Part shown: in pieces, positions 47,880 through 58,364 of the stretch
Layout of the letters: every line of letters begins with the position of its first letter
Numbering within the stretch: the first letter of the stretch is position 1
Source: Thermohalobaculum sp039027855
GTDB taxonomy: Bacteria > Pseudomonadota > Alphaproteobacteria > Rhodobacterales > Rhodobacteraceae
NCBI GenBank assembly: GCA_039027855.1
Contig: JBCCJI010000001.1
Location: forward strand, 157,695 to 221,694
DNA length: 64,000 nt
Direction: 5' to 3'
Made by a program: the position numbers and the translations under genes
Notes under the pieces: model-generated
What the model saw: the letters and a program-made list of their open reading frames with translations, nothing else
Told to the model about the DNA's origin: nothing
Databases searched by the model: none

Positions 47880-49144
47880 GCCGCCGCCCCGCTGTCTGCC
47901 CCGCTGTCTTCCCCGTTTTCCGCGCCGTGCGCCGTGTCCCCGGCGGGCTCTTCAGCGGCCAATGCCGCGCCGCTCCCGATCAGCGCCTCGATGGCCGTGC
48001 CGTCCAGCCCGGCCTCGCCCAGTACGGCGCGCGTATCGGCACCCAACCCCGGCGCCGGCGTCGGCGCGGGCCAGGGCGCGGCCGAGAAGCGCACCGCCGG
48101 GCGCGCCTGGCGAAGCCGCCCCGCCACCGGATGCTCGACCTCCACCACGATGGCGTTGGCGGCGACCTGTGGATGGCGGATCATCTCACGCCGCGTCAGC
48201 ACCGGTGCGCAGGGCACGCCCGCCGCCTCCAGCCGCCTCAGCCAGTTCTCGGCCGTGTCGCCCAGCAGCACCTTCTGCGTCAGCGCCAGTCGGGCATCGA
48301 TGTTCTGTCCACGATCTCGGGCGGTACGAAAGCGCGGGTCCTCCAGCCACGCCACCGTGCCGAAGGCCTCCACCAGCGCGTGCCATTCTTTGTCGGACTG
48401 CACGGCGACGCTGATATAGCCGTCGGCCGTCTCATAGATCAGATCGATGAAGCTCTGCGCGGTCTCCTCGGCCAGCTCATCGCCGACAAAGGTGTGGCCG
48501 CCCATGTCGCTGCCCCACAGAAAGGCGATGATCGCATCCAGCATCGACAGCCGCAGATGCTGCCCCTCGCCAGTGCGCGTCCGCTGCAGGAGCGCCGCCG
48601 TGATCGCTTGCGCCGCCACATGGCCTGTCAGCTTGTCGGGCACAATGGTCCTGACCAGCCGGGGGCGCGCCCTATCCGATCCCGCCTGCACCGTGGTCAG
48701 GCCCGAGACCGCCTGGATCAGTGGATCATAGACCGGTTTCTGAGCGTAAGGCCCGTCTTCCCCAAAGCCCGAGATCGAGACATAGATCACGTCTGGCCTC
48801 ACGGCGCGGATCGCGGCCTCGCCAAGTCCGATCCGCTCTGCCACGCCCGGGCGAAAGTTCTGCACCACGACGTCGCAGCGCCGCGCGATCTGCAGCGCCG
48901 CCGCCACCGCCTCGGGCTGTTTCAGATCGAGCGCCACCGACCGCTTGTTGCGGTTGTTATTGGCAAACGACGCCGATACGCCGCCCCGCCGGGTAGAGAC
49001 CTGCCGCGTGTGATCGCCCCCGTCCGGGCGCTCCAGCTTGATGACCTCAGCACCCTGGTCGGCCAGCACCAGCGTCGCCGTCGGGCCCGAGATCATCGAG
49101 GTCAGGTCAAGCACCCTGAAGCCATCCAGCGGTCCACGCATCAT
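47876..49144 (-). CDS. CaiB/BaiF-family (class III) CoA-transferase
   Basis: 422-residue family III CoA-transferase, moving CoA between carboxylic acids through an enzyme-bound anhydride. The N-terminal LDGFRVLDLTSMISGPTATL and GAEVIKLERPDGGDHTR, then NKRSVALDLKQPE, are typical. The conserved Asp in VPDKLTGHVAAQ near residue 170 is the likely catalytic one. The substrate is unknown. The last ~30 residues are an Ala/Gly/Glu-rich tail. The start is uncertain among three nearby ATGs (49150, 49144, 49141): GGAGG directly abuts the first, so one of the later two is expected. Coupled to the GST gene. Confidence 0.9.
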   Translation of the reverse strand: MMRGPLDGFRVLDLTSMISGPTATLVLADQGAEVIKLERPDGGDHTRQVSTRRGGVSASFANNNRNKRSVALDLKQPEAVAAALQIARRCDVVVQNFRPGVAERIGLGEAAIRAVRPDVIYVSISGFGEDGPYAQKPVYDPLIQAVSGLTTVQAGSDRARPRLVRTIVPDKLTGHVAAQAITAALLQRTRTGEGQHLRLSMLDAIIAFLWGSDMGGHTFVGDELAEETAQSFIDLIYETADGYISVAVQSDKEWHALVEAFGTVAWLEDPRFRTARDRGQNIDARLALTQKVLLGDTAENWLRRLEAAGVPCAPVLTRREMIRHPQVAANAIVVEVEHPVAGRLRQARPAVRFSAAPWPAPTPAPGLGADTRAVLGEAGLDGTAIEALIGSGAALAAEEPAGDTAHGAENGEDSGADSGAAA

Positions 49145-49225
49145 CGTCATCCTCCTGCCGCAGCTGCCGGGCAGATAGCGCCGGCGCCCGAACAGGCGAA
49201 AGACCCGCTGTGGCGCTAGCGCCGC

Positions 49226-50353
49226 TCAGCGGCTTACAGTCTCGAAGGCGTGCATGAAGGCGCGGTCGATCCGGTCCTTCCAGGCCAGCGCCCAACGAGT
49301 TTCGACGGCGATCCCGCCCCAGGCGGCGATGGCGGTGCCCGGGCCCGAGGTCAGCAGCTGCAGCCAGCGCCGCTGCGGTGCGAAGGGCAGGGCAGGCTCG
49401 CCTCGCACTAGCCGCCGGATGTTTTCCGCCAGCGGCGGGCCCTGCCTGACCGCGATCACCCCGGCCTTGGGCCGCGGATGCGCCAGCACATCGACGCAGT
49501 CACCCGCCGCCAGGACCGTGTCGCAACCGGTCAGCTGCAGTGTTGGTCGCGCCGCCAGATATCCGGCGGGCGATAAGGGAAGCCCGCTCGCCGCGAACCA
49601 TGGCGCAGGCTGAGCGCCGGTCGTCACCATCACCGCCGCTGCGTCGAGCCGCGTGCCAGAGGCGAGGACAACACCGTCGGGGGTAACCGCCGCCGCCCGG
49701 TCCTGCTCGATCAGCGTGATCGCGTTGCGCTTCAGCGCCGCGCGACCAAGTCGGCCCACCCGGGCACCAAGCCCCGCCATCAGCCTGCCCCCCGCGACAA
49801 GATCGATCTCGACGCGCGCCCCCAGCGTCTCGCGCGCGGCCAGCGCCAGTTCGAAACCCGCCGCGCCGCCGCCGATGATCGCGAGCGATGGGAGGTCTTC
49901 GGCCTCGGCCCGCGCCGTCAGCGCCTGCCATTTGGGAAAGAAGGACGAGATCGGCTTGACCGCGATGCCATGCGCCTCCGCACCCTCGATGCCGCCCAAA
50001 TCCGGCGTGATGCCGACGTCGATCGAGATTACGTCGAACCGCTCGACCCGCCCATCGGCCAGGGTCGCCAAACCGGCTTTGTGATCGACTGCGACCACGC
50101 GCCCCGCGATCGCCGTGGCGCCAGCCGCCAAGGCGAGCTTCGGCAGGTCGATATGGCACTCGTCATGGGTAAACCGCCCCGCGACGAGGCCCGGCAACAT
50201 GCCGGAATAGGGCGCCGCCATCTCGCCCGCTACGAGCAGGACTTCGGTATCCTCCAGCGGTCGGCGTGCATAATCGAGCAGGACGAGCGCATGGGCGTGA
50301 CCACCCCCGACGAGAACAACCCGCCGGCGCCGGCCATTACCGGTACCGCTCAT
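49226..50353 (-). CDS. FAD-dependent oxidoreductase, flavoprotein half of SelD-type fusions
   Basis: 375-residue pyridine nucleotide-disulfide oxidoreductase (NDH-2-like). VVLVGGGHAHALVLLDYARR is the FAD-binding start, with the GHAH variant seen in the N-terminal half of fused selenide,water dikinases. LAIIGGGAAGFELALA is the second nucleotide site and TVLAAGDCVDVLAHPRPKAG the FAD-closing motif. It ends with WALAWKDRIDRAFM, which in the fusion precedes the SelD kinase domain. That domain is absent here; the stop is followed by the CoA-transferase gene. Start 50353 (ATG) is preferred to a GTG at 50371. Real substrate and acceptor are unknown. Confidence 0.85.
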   Translation of the reverse strand: MSGTGNGRRRRVVLVGGGHAHALVLLDYARRPLEDTEVLLVAGEMAAPYSGMLPGLVAGRFTHDECHIDLPKLALAAGATAIAGRVVAVDHKAGLATLADGRVERFDVISIDVGITPDLGGIEGAEAHGIAVKPISSFFPKWQALTARAEAEDLPSLAIIGGGAAGFELALAARETLGARVEIDLVAGGRLMAGLGARVGRLGRAALKRNAITLIEQDRAAAVTPDGVVLASGTRLDAAAVMVTTGAQPAPWFAASGLPLSPAGYLAARPTLQLTGCDTVLAAGDCVDVLAHPRPKAGVIAVRQGPPLAENIRRLVRGEPALPFAPQRRWLQLLTSGPGTAIAAWGGIAVETRWALAWKDRIDRAFMHAFETVSR

Positions 50354-50402
50354 CGGCCGGGTCCGGGGCACGATCGCGATTTCATGCGATGGATCAGCAG
50401 CA

Positions 50403-50477
50403 TGGTGGGCGATACTAGGATCGAACTAGTGACCTTCTCGATGTCAACGAGACGCTCTACCGCTGAGCTAATCGCCC
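50403..50477 (-). tRNA. tRNA-Val(GAC)
   Basis: Minus-strand cloverleaf, 75 nt with CCA encoded (plus-strand TGG at 50403-50405). Acceptor GGGCGAT pairs with ATCGCCC, D-arm TAGCTCAGCGGTAGAGC, anticodon stem TCTCG/CGAGA enclosing TTGACAT with anticodon GAC, T-loop TTCGATC, discriminator A. It sits upstream of the oxidoreductase gene, on the same strand. Confidence 0.97.
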
Positions 50478-50757
50478 GCTCGCCATCTGCCTTCGCGACC
50501 CTTCGCCCGGCGGCGCGGTAAGGTCAAGACCCCCTGGTCACTGCGGGGCGCCACTGGTCACCACTGCGAATACCCGCGGCACTCCCCTGCGCACCTTTCG
50601 GCGCGTGCATTCAGCCCATGACCGCCGCATCGGCTGGCGGATCGCAGGGCATCGGCTGACGACGCTGTGACAGCATGACCAGCCCGTCGTCTTGCAACGC
50701 ATCATCATCCACCGGAAAAGTCATGAAGAGGTGGGGAATCGGAAGTACACTGCCGCA

Positions 50758-51615
50758 ATGTTTCATCACGCCTATACGCTGTCCGAGCCGATCGGGCGTC
50801 CGCTTGGAGCGGTTTTCAGCTCTCCGCACAGCGGCAGCGCGTATCCCGACGATTTCGTGGCCGCCTCGCGTCTCGGCGCGCTCGCGCTTCGTGCCTCCGA
50901 GGATGTTTTCGTCGATGCGCTTTTTTCCGCCGCGCCGGCATCTGGCGCGCCACTCCTCGCCGCACGCCTGCCCCGCGCCTGGCTCGATCTGAACCGCGCG
51001 CCGAGCGAGCTCGATCCGGCGTTGATCGAAGGCGTTGAGACGCAAGGTCTCAATCAGCGGGTCTCCGCCGGTCTTGGCGTGATCCCGCGGGTCGTCGCTG
51101 AAGGGCAGGCGATCTACGACGGCAAGATAACGCTGGCCGAGGCGCGACGACGCATCGTCGATTACCACGCGCCCTACCACACCGCCCTCGACAACCTGCT
51201 GCGCCGCGCGCGCCGCGAACATGGGACGGCGGTGCTCTATGACTGCCACTCCATGCCGGCCGAGGCCCTGCGCGCCGCCCCGCGCGTGCGCGGCAGCAGC
51301 CCCGACATCGTGCTGGGCGACCGTTTCGGCGCGTCTGCGACCCGGGCCACCGTGGCGGCTGCGCAGGTGGCCTTCGAGCGCGCAGGCTTCCTCGTGGCGC
51401 GCAATGCGCCCTTTGCCGGGGGCTACATCACGCAGCGCTACGGCCGACCCTCGCGCGGGTTCGAGGCGCTGCAGATCGAGATCAACCGGGCGCTCTACCT
51501 CGACCATCGAACCCTGGAGCCCCTGCCGGCCTTTGAAGAGATCCGCTCCCGCCTCGATCAGGTCGTGCTTGAACTGGTCGACGCCGCCGGTTATCGCGCG
51601 CTCGCGGCTGAGTGA
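50758..51615 (+). CDS. N-formylglutamate amidohydrolase family protein
   Basis: 285-residue zinc hydrolase of the N-formylglutamate deformylase family (last step of one histidine-degradation route, or a related acyl-amino-acid hydrolysis). GAVFSSPHSGSAYPDDF supplies the first metal His. Others lie in LYDCHSMPAEA, and NAPFAGGYITQRYG and GFEALQIEINRALY are typical C-terminal blocks. No hut genes are nearby, so the precise substrate is open. ATG 50758 is taken because homologues start close to this; a longer frame from 50692 has no ribosome site. Followed by an intergenic region with a strong inverted repeat. Confidence 0.9.
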   Translation: MFHHAYTLSEPIGRPLGAVFSSPHSGSAYPDDFVAASRLGALALRASEDVFVDALFSAAPASGAPLLAARLPRAWLDLNRAPSELDPALIEGVETQGLNQRVSAGLGVIPRVVAEGQAIYDGKITLAEARRRIVDYHAPYHTALDNLLRRARREHGTAVLYDCHSMPAEALRAAPRVRGSSPDIVLGDRFGASATRATVAAAQVAFERAGFLVARNAPFAGGYITQRYGRPSRGFEALQIEINRALYLDHRTLEPLPAFEEIRSRLDQVVLELVDAAGYRALAAE

Positions 51616-51647
51616 ATAGGCCGGCGTAACCCTGTCCCGAACCAGAA

Positions 51648-51688
51648 GTTTTGCTGCGCAGCATGCCACCCATGCTGCGCAGCAAAAC
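51648..51688. repeat. Perfect 18-bp inverted repeat with self-palindromic arms
   Basis: The left arm (51648-51665, GTTTTGCTGCGCAGCATG) and right arm (51671-51688) are exact reverse complements, separated by CCACC. Each arm also contains the 12-bp palindrome TGCTGCGCAGCA. There is no T-run after it on either strand, so it is not a classical terminator; paired CTGC-GCAG boxes suggest an operator for a dimeric regulator (PhaR-type sites have CTGC-N-GCAG), which is inference. Confidence 0.9.
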
Positions 51689-51703
51689 GCTGCCGTCGCG
51701 CAC

Positions 51704-51830
51704 AAAAAAAGGGCCGGGTTGCCCCGGCCCGAGTCTAAGGGAGGAAACGCCCAGAGAAGGGCGATGACGCCGAAGCGCCACGAGAAGAAGATGACGCTGC
51801 ACTGCACAAAATTCAAGAGTGCACCTGCGA
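51704..51830 (-). ncRNA. Candidate small RNA with anti-SD loop and GNRA terminator
   Basis: Read on the minus strand, the region folds into three consecutive perfect or near-perfect hairpins. First, GGCGC-UUCG-GCGUC (plus coordinates 51766-51779) with a UUCG tetraloop. Second, CGCCC-UUCUCU-GGGCG (51748-51763). Third, a single-stranded stretch containing CCUCC (complement of 51740-51744), then terminator GGGCCGGG-GCAA-CCCGGCCC (51711-51730) with a GNRA loop followed by seven U (51704-51710). The upstream 51841-51900 is AT-rich and may hold the promoter, but no clear -10 was found, so the 5' end is a guess. The exposed CCUCC resembles the anti-Shine-Dalgarno motif of Rhodobacter CcsR-type sRNAs. 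Confidence 0.55.
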
Positions 51831-51933
51831 ACACTACCAAAAAGTCTTTATCCGCAAGATTTTAACCGCTTTAATGGTGCCATATCGGTACAGCTGCTGA
51901 AGCCTTGAGCAGAATTCGGTAGTCGATCGCCTC

Positions 51934-53211
51934 TTATCTGAGCGCTCTTCCGCGAATGATTGCTTCACCGCCAAATCGCTGGCGGATTCTATCGCTCGCG
52001 GCTTCCGCTTTCAGGCGGACAGCACGGCCATCGATATCAAGCTCAGCCGATGCACTTCTCAGCGGCGATTCCGGGTCGATTGGGCTCAATCGCGAGAACC
52101 CGATGCCGATCAGGCGGAACGGGCCCGACGCAACCATCCGCTCAAGCAGCGCGCTGCCGGCCTCATAAAGCAGTTCGGCCGAGGCGGTGGGCGCGTGCAG
52201 CGTCGTCTGCCGGCTGATGGTTCTGAACCGCGCCGTCTTCAGCTTCAGCGTCACGCCCTCGCCGCCGATCGACTTGGCCTTCGCCCGGTCCGAGGCACGC
52301 ACAGCCAGGCGCCAGAGATGGCCCTCAAGGCTCTCTCGATCGGCGATGTCATGCTCGAACGTCGTCTCAGCCGAGATGCTCTTGACCGCGCCCCCCGGCA
52401 CCACCGGCCGCTCGTCACGCCCCCGCGACAGCGCCGCCAGACGCAGCCCCATCGAGCCGAAGCGCCGCGCCAGATCGGCCGGATCGGCGCGCGCGATATC
52501 GCCATGCGTCCTCAGCCCCTCGCGCTCCAGCGTCTCGGCCAGCCGCGCGCCCACGCCCCAGATCTGCCTGACAGAGCGGGGCGCGAGAATATCCTCGGTC
52601 TCGGCCTTGCCAAACACCGCGAAGCCGCGCGGCTTGTCCTCCTCGCTGGCCAGCTTTGCCATCGACTTGTTATGGCTGAGCCCGATGGAGACCGTCAGGC
52701 CCAGCAGCGCCTCGATCCGCGCGGCCAAGCGGGCCAGCGACAGCGCGGGCGGCGCGCCCATCAGCCGCGTCGTCCCGCCCAGATCCAGAAACGCCTCGTC
52801 CAGCGACAACGGCTCGACCAGCGGGGTCAGCGCCTCCATCGCCGCCCGGATCTCGCGGCTGACCGCGGCATAGAGATCCATCCGTGGCTTCAGCACCACC
52901 GCGTCCGGGCAGCGTTTCATCGCCTCGAACATCGGCATGGCAGAGCGCACGCCCATGATCCGCGCGATATAGCAGCAGGTGGTCACAACACCCCGCCGTC
53001 CGCCGCCGACGATCAAGGGCCGATCCGCCAGGCTCGGATCCTCGCGCTTCTCGACCGAGGCGTAGAACGCATCGCAGTCGATATGCGCGATTCTCAGGCT
53101 CTCAAGTTCGGGGTGCACCACCACACGCGCACTGCCGCAGGACGGGCAGCGTAGCTCATGGCCCGCGTCATGCAGGCTCAGGCAATCGCGACAAAGCATG
53201 CGGTCGACCAT
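51934..53211 (-). CDS. dinB: DinB, DNA polymerase IV, with N-terminal zinc ribbon
   Basis: 425-residue Y-family translesion polymerase. Before the polymerase fold lies a ~36-residue extension with four Cys in two CxxC pairs (CRDC, CPSC), a likely zinc ribbon, seen in an alphaproteobacterial DinB subgroup. Catalytic acids are in IAHIDCDAFYASVEK and PLSLDEAFLDL. SIGLSHNKSMAKLASEEDKP is the thumb/palm signature, and WGVGARLAETLEREG the helix-hairpin-helix. The little-finger domain ends with RLIGIGFSRLSP; the C-terminus (FGGEAIIRGRALR) lacks an obvious beta-clamp-binding QxxLF. The start may be 53211 or, six bases from GTCGACC, at 53199. Confidence 0.93.
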   Translation of the reverse strand: MVDRMLCRDCLSLHDAGHELRCPSCGSARVVVHPELESLRIAHIDCDAFYASVEKREDPSLADRPLIVGGGRRGVVTTCCYIARIMGVRSAMPMFEAMKRCPDAVVLKPRMDLYAAVSREIRAAMEALTPLVEPLSLDEAFLDLGGTTRLMGAPPALSLARLAARIEALLGLTVSIGLSHNKSMAKLASEEDKPRGFAVFGKAETEDILAPRSVRQIWGVGARLAETLEREGLRTHGDIARADPADLARRFGSMGLRLAALSRGRDERPVVPGGAVKSISAETTFEHDIADRESLEGHLWRLAVRASDRAKAKSIGGEGVTLKLKTARFRTISRQTTLHAPTASAELLYEAGSALLERMVASGPFRLIGIGFSRLSPIDPESPLRSASAELDIDGRAVRLKAEAASDRIRQRFGGEAIIRGRALR

Positions 53212-53243
53212 GCGCCGATCCTAGCCTGCCGCGCGCCCTCCCG

Positions 53244-53984
53244 TCAGCCTCGTGCCGCAATTTCCGCCTGGATCGCCCGTGCCGCCGCCACCGGGTCGTT
53301 GGCGCCATAGATCGGCCTGCCCACCACCACGTGATCGGCCCCGGCATCCAGCGCAGCGCCCGGCGATGCCACGCGCTTTTGGTCCCCCATCGCCGCGCCC
53401 ACCGGCCGTACGCCCGGGGTCACGATCAGCCGGCCCTCGGCATCGGGCAGGGCGCGGATCGCCGCCGCTTCCTGGGGGCTTGCGATCAAGCCGTCCGCCC
53501 CCGCCGCCAGCGCCCGGCGCGCCCGTTCGATCGTGATCGCCGGCACTGCGCCCGCCTCGATCATCATCTCGTCGAGGTCGCCGCGGTCGAGCGAGGTGAG
53601 CACGGTCACCGCCAGGATGCGCGTCGCCGCATCGCCGCGCCCGGCCACCGCGGCGCGTACCACCTGAGGGTCGCCATGCACGGTCAGGAAATCGAGGTCG
53701 AACTGCGCCAGCCCCCGGACCGCCGACTCGACGGTATTGCCGATATCGTAGAGCTTCATGTCGAGAAACACGCGCTTGCCGGCCTGTTTTAGCTCATTGG
53801 CGAGCGCCAGCCCGCCGCCTGTCAGCATGCCGAGCCCGATCTTGTAGAAGGCGACCGTGTTGCCCAACCGCTCTGCGAGTTGGCCGGCGACCAGCGCATT
53901 GGGCAGATCCAGTGCCACGATCAGCCGCTCGTCCGGCGCCGCAGGCCGGAGGCGCGGCTGGTTCGTCTCGGTGATGGCGGACAT
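53244..53984 (-). CDS. pyrF: PyrF, orotidine 5'-phosphate decarboxylase
   Basis: 246-residue TIM-barrel enzyme making UMP from OMP, the last step of de novo pyrimidine synthesis. RLIVALDLPNALVAGQLAERLG carries the first ligand Asp. FLDMKLYDIGNTVESAVRG is the Lys-Asp-x-x-Asp catalytic block. VTPGVRPVG and ADHVVVGRPIYGANDP bind the phosphate. Start 53984 is preferred because AGGAG lies about nine bases upstream; the preceding in-frame residues are unrelated. Between dinB and the small membrane peptide gene on the same strand, 32 bases from dinB. Confidence 0.95.
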   Translation of the reverse strand: MSAITETNQPRLRPAAPDERLIVALDLPNALVAGQLAERLGNTVAFYKIGLGMLTGGGLALANELKQAGKRVFLDMKLYDIGNTVESAVRGLAQFDLDFLTVHGDPQVVRAAVAGRGDAATRILAVTVLTSLDRGDLDEMMIEAGAVPAITIERARRALAAGADGLIASPQEAAAIRALPDAEGRLIVTPGVRPVGAAMGDQKRVASPGAALDAGADHVVVGRPIYGANDPVAAARAIQAEIAARG

Positions 53985-54106
53985 CGGCTCTCTCCTTGGC
54001 AGCGCACAGCGCCCGGGCCTGCCCGCCAGCGGCGCCGAAATCAACTGCCACGGTCACCTTTGAGAAAGCGGCGACGGAACGCCCGAACCATCGCCGCTCC
54101 TTACAC

Positions 54107-54220
54107 TTAGAACCCGATCAGCATGCGCAGACCCAGCGCAGCGCCGATCACGAGTACCACGGCAGCGACGGCAATCGTCACCGGCCCGGCACCCGAAACG
54201 CCCTTTCCGGTATCGTTCAT
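54107..54220 (-). CDS. 37-residue predicted membrane peptide
   Basis: Short reading frame with a good ribosome site (AGAGGG about six bases before the ATG at 54220). The product has a polar N-terminus (about 12 residues) and one hydrophobic helix, VTIAVAAVVLVIGAALGLRML, which is a bacterial small-membrane-protein pattern. It sits just upstream of pyrF, 122 bases from its start. Real expression is not proven; I know no family. Confidence 0.45.
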   Translation of the reverse strand: MNDTGKGVSGAGPVTIAVAAVVLVIGAALGLRMLIGF

Positions 54221-54552
54221 GCAGTGCCCTCTCTGTTGGGGGTTGAGGGTCACGCAAAGCATCGGCAGCGGACTGTGCCACCGCTCACGGGGCTTACGGA
54301 CGCACCCAGTGTCCGAATGCGGGACACCACGCCTCATTACTGCCCAGCTTTCCGCGGTTTTCAAGCGCGGGCTCGCTGTCCGTAGGGTCAACGTCGTCGG
54401 GCGCGCAGAGCGGCCGGGATGTCGGCAGTCTTGTGTCGCCCGGCAACGTTCACCACATGTTCGTAGCGCAGCGTCCCATGGCCCTGCGCCAGGCAAGGTA
54501 TTCCCACCGGGCTGCAGAGCGGACGGCGGGAGGGTCGCTTCAGGAGACGGAC
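54221..54552. other. Intergenic region upstream of clpB
   Basis: 332 bases between the divergent small peptide gene and clpB. A GTGTCC/GGACAC hairpin with a 7-nt loop lies at 54309-54327. Heat-shock (RpoH-type) promoters are usual for clpB, but I could not find a convincing pair of boxes; CTTGTG at 54430 with CCACATG at 54453 is the closest, and its spacer is too long. No other gene is seen. Confidence 0.5.
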
Positions 54553-57168
<2,616 letters not shown>

Positions 57169-57191
57169 CCCCGCAGACTGTGCCCAAACGA

Positions 57192-57219
57192 GGACGGGCG
57201 GGGAAAACCCCGCCCGTCC
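57192..57219. terminator. Strong hairpin between convergent clpB and the pseudopilin operon
   Basis: GGACGGGCGGGG (57192-57203) pairs perfectly with CCCCGCCCGTCC (57208-57219) around an AAAA loop, a 12-bp stem. It is followed by TTGCC on the plus strand and TCGTTT on the minus strand, so the T-runs are short. Its position between two convergent stops fits a bidirectional terminator. Confidence 0.75.
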
Positions 57220-57244
57220 TTGCCATGACCATCAGTCGGTTGGT

Positions 57245-57802
57245 TCAGCTGGGACAAATCGGATTGCCCGGCCGGCGCTCTGCATGCGCCATCATCCGCA
57301 CGAAGCGCGGGCGGATTATCAACTCGCTGTTGAACTCGCGCGGGCCCACGCCAAAGCCGGTCACGACCGGCGTCCACTGGCCCCAGATCTCGGTCAGCAT
57401 CACCGATTCGCCCTCGACGAGGGTCGGCATGATATCGACCGGGATCGTGGCCTCGGTAAGCTCTAGCGGCGGTGTCGTGCCAATCTGCGCGCTGGTCTGG
57501 GACCAGTAGACCCTCAGCCCGCTCGGGCCCATGCAGATGTTCGAGATCCGCAGCCGCTGATTGACGACGTTGAACGGCGTCATCTTGCGCTGGAGCAGCG
57601 TCATGTCGCCCATCTCGGCATTCGAGTATTCGCTCACTCGGCTGACGATGTCGTTGATGGTAAACCCGATCTTCGACATGACCGAGTTGGTGCGGAACGC
57701 CTCGAAATACGAAAACGCCGAGATCAAGAGCGTCGCCAGCACGGGAAACATGATGACGAATTCGAATGAGATCCCCCCGCGATCATGTTTGCGAAAACGC
57801 AT
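57245..57802 (-). CDS. TadE/TadF-like pseudopilin
   Basis: 185-residue protein with the TadE-type N-terminus: a short charged head (RKHDRGG) then ISFEFVIMFPVLATLLISAFSYFEAF, where the Glu after the hydrophobic start matches the conserved residue of TadE/F pseudopilins. The rest is a globular domain with two Cys (NICMG, NPICPS). It likely forms part of a Tad (Flp) pilus, used for surface attachment. Third gene of a three-gene operon; 11 bases separate it from the gene before. GAGGAA lies about seven bases before the start. Confidence 0.82.
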   Translation of the reverse strand: MRFRKHDRGGISFEFVIMFPVLATLLISAFSYFEAFRTNSVMSKIGFTINDIVSRVSEYSNAEMGDMTLLQRKMTPFNVVNQRLRISNICMGPSGLRVYWSQTSAQIGTTPPLELTEATIPVDIMPTLVEGESVMLTEIWGQWTPVVTGFGVGPREFNSELIIRPRFVRMMAHAERRPGNPICPS

Positions 57803-57813
57803 CGTCGTGTTCC

Positions 57814-58350
57814 TCAGGGCTCGTTCTTGAAGGCGGTGTAGCTGACCATCTGGTAGCCGCCGGATTCGTCCTTGGGCAGTGCCAGGCCGAGACCGATCCC
57901 CGGCAGCAGCGGGTCCACCACCATGCAGGCTCGGATGAACATCAGGTTGGTGCGGGCACCCGGATTAAAGGACAGCACCGGGTTCACGTCGTTCACGCGG
58001 TCACGGCAGAGCAACTGGCTCTGCGGGTAGGGGTCGCTCGCCACCATCGGCACCAGCTCCACCACCAGGTCGCGGTCGCAGTTGAAGATCAGCGTGGCGT
58101 TGTCGCAGATCTCCTCCTTGATCGACTGGTGCGTCACCGCCGTTGAGTAACCCAGCCGCAGGTTGCGCGCCGTCATATCCAGACCGCGGTCGATCATGAT
58201 GTGGCGCGTGGCTAGCCACCCTGTCTCGATCAGCGCCGCAAAAACCGCAAACAGGATCGGGAACACGACAACGAACTCGATCGAAGCACCGCCGTCCCGG
58301 TTCTTGAAGAACCGGGACATGCAGGCCCTTATTGGACGGATCAAACCCAT
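57814..58350 (-). CDS. TadE-like pseudopilin
   Basis: 178-residue protein with the TadE signature: RFFKNRDGGASIEFVVVFPILFAVFAALIE at about residues 13-41, including the conserved Glu in SIEF. Cys residues (EICDNATLIFNCD, LLCRD, RACMVV) suggest disulfides in the exported globular domain. It follows the vWA-domain gene by 14 bases and precedes a second TadE-like gene by 11, so the three are one transcription unit. An ATG at 58320 (MSRFFKN) is a possible later start. Confidence 0.85.
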   Translation of the reverse strand: MGLIRPIRACMSRFFKNRDGGASIEFVVVFPILFAVFAALIETGWLATRHIMIDRGLDMTARNLRLGYSTAVTHQSIKEEICDNATLIFNCDRDLVVELVPMVASDPYPQSQLLCRDRVNDVNPVLSFNPGARTNLMFIRACMVVDPLLPGIGLGLALPKDESGGYQMVSYTAFKNEP

Positions 58351-58364
58351 GATCGACTCTCTGC

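Noticed and set aside
50611..51840. Minus-strand frame opposite the N-formylglutamate amidohydrolase gene, starting MVVFAGALLNF
   Set aside because: Its hydrophobic start lies in the sRNA candidate region, and the rest is antisense to a clear gene; the start has no ribosome site.
51735..51866. Plus-strand frame of 33 residues with GGAGG upstream opposite the sRNA candidate
   Set aside because: The GGAGG is the complement of the sRNA anti-SD motif and the product is short and highly basic; the RNA-fold explanation covers the same bases better.
54430..54460. Heat-shock-like promoter before clpB (CTTGTG ... CCACATG)
   Set aside because: The spacer is 17 bases, longer than the usual RpoH spacing, and the boxes match weakly.
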